Shown in pieces: positions 5,660 to 7,004 of a DNA stretch of 7,004 nt. The stretch comes from an uncultured Bacteroidota bacterium (GTDB taxonomy: Bacteria > Bacteroidota > Bacteroidia > Chitinophagales > Chitinophagaceae). The position numbers and the translations under genes are program-made. A model generated the notes under the pieces. That model was given only the letters and a program-made list of their open reading frames with translations, was not told where the DNA came from and ran no database searches. The stretch's first letter is position 1, and every line of letters starts with the position of its first letter. The DNA lies in NCBI GenBank assembly GCA_903912435.1, contig CAIWHI010000253.1:1-7004 (forward strand), read 5' to 3'.

Positions 5660-6205
5660 ATGACACTTTCTTTTCTTTTATTGTTCAATTTTTTCTTTAT
5701 GCCACCGGCACCAGCAGCTACCGAAATTCCAAAAACAATCTACGAATTTAAGGTTCCGGCCCTCGATGGCTCTACTATCGATTTTTCTAAATTCAAAGGA
5801 AAAAAGATAATGATAGTGAATACCGCTTCTCAATGTGGAAATACCCCTCAGTACGAAGATATGGAAAAGATGTATGAAAAATACAAGGGCAAATTGGTAA
5901 TAGTAGGCTTCCCTGCTAATGATTTCGGCGCTCAGGAACCAGGCTCAAACCAGGAAATAGCTACTTTCTGCAAGAAAAACTATAGCGTATCTTTCCCTAT
6001 GGCTTCAAAAATCACTGTAAAAGGTGAAGGTATGGCACCAATTTACCAATGGCTTACAAAAAAAGAGCACAACAAACTGAAAGACAGCGAAGTGAAATGG
6101 AACTTCCAGAAATACCTCATCAATGAGAAAGGCGAATTGGTTGCAGTTTTCGAACCACGCACAAAACCAAACAGCCCTGAAATAATTGCTGCAATAGAAA
6201 AATAA
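5660..6205 (+). CDS. Exported glutathione peroxidase family protein (Cys-type, probably thioredoxin-dependent)
   Basis: 181 residues. It reduces hydroperoxides; bacterial Cys-type members usually take electrons from thioredoxin rather than glutathione. A hydrophobic N-terminus (3-14) followed by PPAPAA suggests a signal peptide cut near residue 19-20, so the enzyme likely works in the periplasm. Mature-domain motifs are NTASQCGNTPQY (54-65) with peroxidatic Cys59, FPANDFGAQEPG (84-95) with Gln92, and VKWNFQKYLI with Trp147 and Asn148; together these form the catalytic tetrad. Cys104 (ATFCKKN) sits where plant and insect thioredoxin-type enzymes have the resolving cysteine. The usual FPCN cysteine is Ala86, which fits a 59/104 disulfide pair. 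It has its own consensus promoter and an intrinsic terminator 25 bp after the stop, so it is a single-gene unit. Confidence 0.92.
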   Translation: MTLSFLLLFNFFFMPPAPAATEIPKTIYEFKVPALDGSTIDFSKFKGKKIMIVNTASQCGNTPQYEDMEKMYEKYKGKLVIVGFPANDFGAQEPGSNQEIATFCKKNYSVSFPMASKITVKGEGMAPIYQWLTKKEHNKLKDSEVKWNFQKYLINEKGELVAVFEPRTKPNSPEIIAAIEK

Positions 6206-6229
6206 TCAACCTCAAATATTTTCAGTGTT

Positions 6230-6262
6230 AGACCCGGTCGTATCGTCCGGGTCTTATTTTTT
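6230..6262 (+). terminator. Rho-independent terminator after the peroxidase gene
   Basis: AGACCCGG (6230-6237) pairs perfectly with CCGGGTCT (6247-6254) around a 9-nt loop. The stem is followed by TATTTTTT (6255-6262). It lies 25 bp beyond the stop codon of the peroxidase gene and separates it from the downstream lipoprotein gene. Confidence 0.85.
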
Positions 6263-6387
6263 GTACATAATCTGTCCTTTTCATCACCGTTTCTACTTCC
6301 TAATCCATCTCATTTTTACCTGATAACCAACCTAATTATGGGAATAGACCAATAATGCTTACCTTCATCACATTAATTCTTAATGTT

Positions 6388-7004
6388 GTGAAGAAAATCT
6401 ACCTTTTTATAATAGCTGCATGCTTTATCACTGCCGGATGCATCATTATGCGCCACTCTACTTCAATACCACATAAAGTGGCTTATTTGGGTGCAGAAGA
6501 TGCTATAGGTGGCGACGAAGACGCTGATGCCAGATACACCTATGAATTGCAAATGCTGCGCGACCCTGCAACCGGGCGCATACCCGCCAATATCGCAGCT
6601 GGTGAAATGGCTTTTGCCGCCACTCTTCCCAATGATGCTTTTTTGGCTGGTGCCCGTACAACCGCTGTCCTGGACTGGGCAGCCCGAGGCCCATGGAATG
6701 TAGGCGGACGTACCCGTGCTTTCGCAATTGATGTTACCAATCCTAATAGTTTCCTTGCCGGCTCATGTTCCGGTAGCATGTATAGGTCTACCGATGGGGG
6801 TATCACCTGGCATACCACCACACCATCTAACCAGTATAAAACCGTTGCAGCAATAACTCAGGATACCCGCCCCGGTCATCAAAACGTATGGTATTATGCC
6901 ACTGGAGAGGCTTATGGCGCTTCAGCTTCAGGTGGTAGTGCCTATTACAATGGTAGCGGCATTTATAAATCAGTAGATAGTGGCGAAACATGGTCTGTAC
7001 TGCC
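6388..7004 (+). CDS. Putative surface lipoprotein with BNR/sortilin-like Asp-box beta-propeller, N-terminal part
   Basis: The frame is open from 6388 to the window end (205 codons plus two bases), so the C-terminus is missing. Starting at GTG gives KKIYLFIIAACFITAGC, a short signal with a lipobox-like TAGC and lipidation candidate Cys18; Thr at -3 is less usual. An in-frame ATG at 6355 would add 11 mostly hydrophobic residues ahead of the KK, which suits a signal peptide less well. After a linker, WAARGPWNVGGRTRAFAIDV (97-116) is the lead-in typical of Bacteroidota propeller proteins. Asp boxes follow at 134-141 (STDGGITW) and 195-202 (SVDSGETW), 61 residues apart. Such proteins are large, extracellular and often end in a T9SS sorting domain, which could only be checked beyond the window. 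Ligand or enzyme activity is unknown. The promoter is unclear; TACCTTCA at 6360-6367 is a weak -7 candidate. Confidence 0.75.
   Translation, partial: MKKIYLFIIAACFITAGCIIMRHSTSIPHKVAYLGAEDAIGGDEDADARYTYELQMLRDPATGRIPANIAAGEMAFAATLPNDAFLAGARTTAVLDWAARGPWNVGGRTRAFAIDVTNPNSFLAGSCSGSMYRSTDGGITWHTTTPSNQYKTVAAITQDTRPGHQNVWYYATGEAYGASASGGSAYYNGSGIYKSVDSGETWSVL

Noticed and set aside
6263..6275. GTACATAATCTGT, similar to the shared 13-bp dyad
   Set aside because: It has two extra bases inside and lacks the TGTA half; likely chance.

Overview
The window looks like chromosomal DNA from a member of the Bacteroidota, probably outside the gut Bacteroidales. Four things point there: a gliding-associated GldE-type protein, a hydrolase with a type IX secretion (T9SS) C-terminal sorting domain, a DUF5683 protein, and promoters of the TTG / TAnnTTTG type used by the Bacteroidota primary sigma factor. 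Shine-Dalgarno sequences are mostly absent, as usual in this phylum.

Layout. Bases 1-510 (+) hold the C-terminal part of gldE (CBS plus CorC/HlyC transporter-associated domains). Convergent with it, 522-1766 (-) encodes a secreted SGNH-type hydrolase with a T9SS sorting domain. 1993-2607 (-) encodes a small exported or membrane DUF5683 protein. 2878-3348 and 3354-3860 (-) form a two-gene operon: a GNAT-fold-like protein is transcribed first, and five bases later comes a HigA-like XRE-family HTH protein, a layout that resembles a toxin-antitoxin module. Across a 271-bp divergent intergenic region lies 4132-5556 (+), a single-chain iron-sulfur L-serine ammonia-lyase (sdaA). 5660-6205 (+) encodes an exported Cys-type glutathione peroxidase with a clear promoter and an intrinsic terminator. 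From 6388 to the window end (+) is the start of a probable lipoprotein with BNR/sortilin-like Asp-box beta-propeller repeats; its best start is GTG.

The most interesting part is the region between the GNAT/HTH operon and sdaA. An identical 13-bp sequence containing a TACA-N3-TGTA dyad occurs once in the operon promoter and once, inverted, at the candidate sdaA promoter. This suggests one DNA-binding protein, plausibly the HTH protein itself, may act on both. The sdaA leader also carries an 18-bp perfect palindrome, and a separate 8-bp inverted repeat flanks its candidate promoter. Two other intergenic gaps contain a hairpin / CTAAATAACCT / hairpin arrangement that may be a dispersed repeat.

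No tRNA, rRNA, insertion sequence or CRISPR array was seen. All intergenic stretches are under 300 bp.
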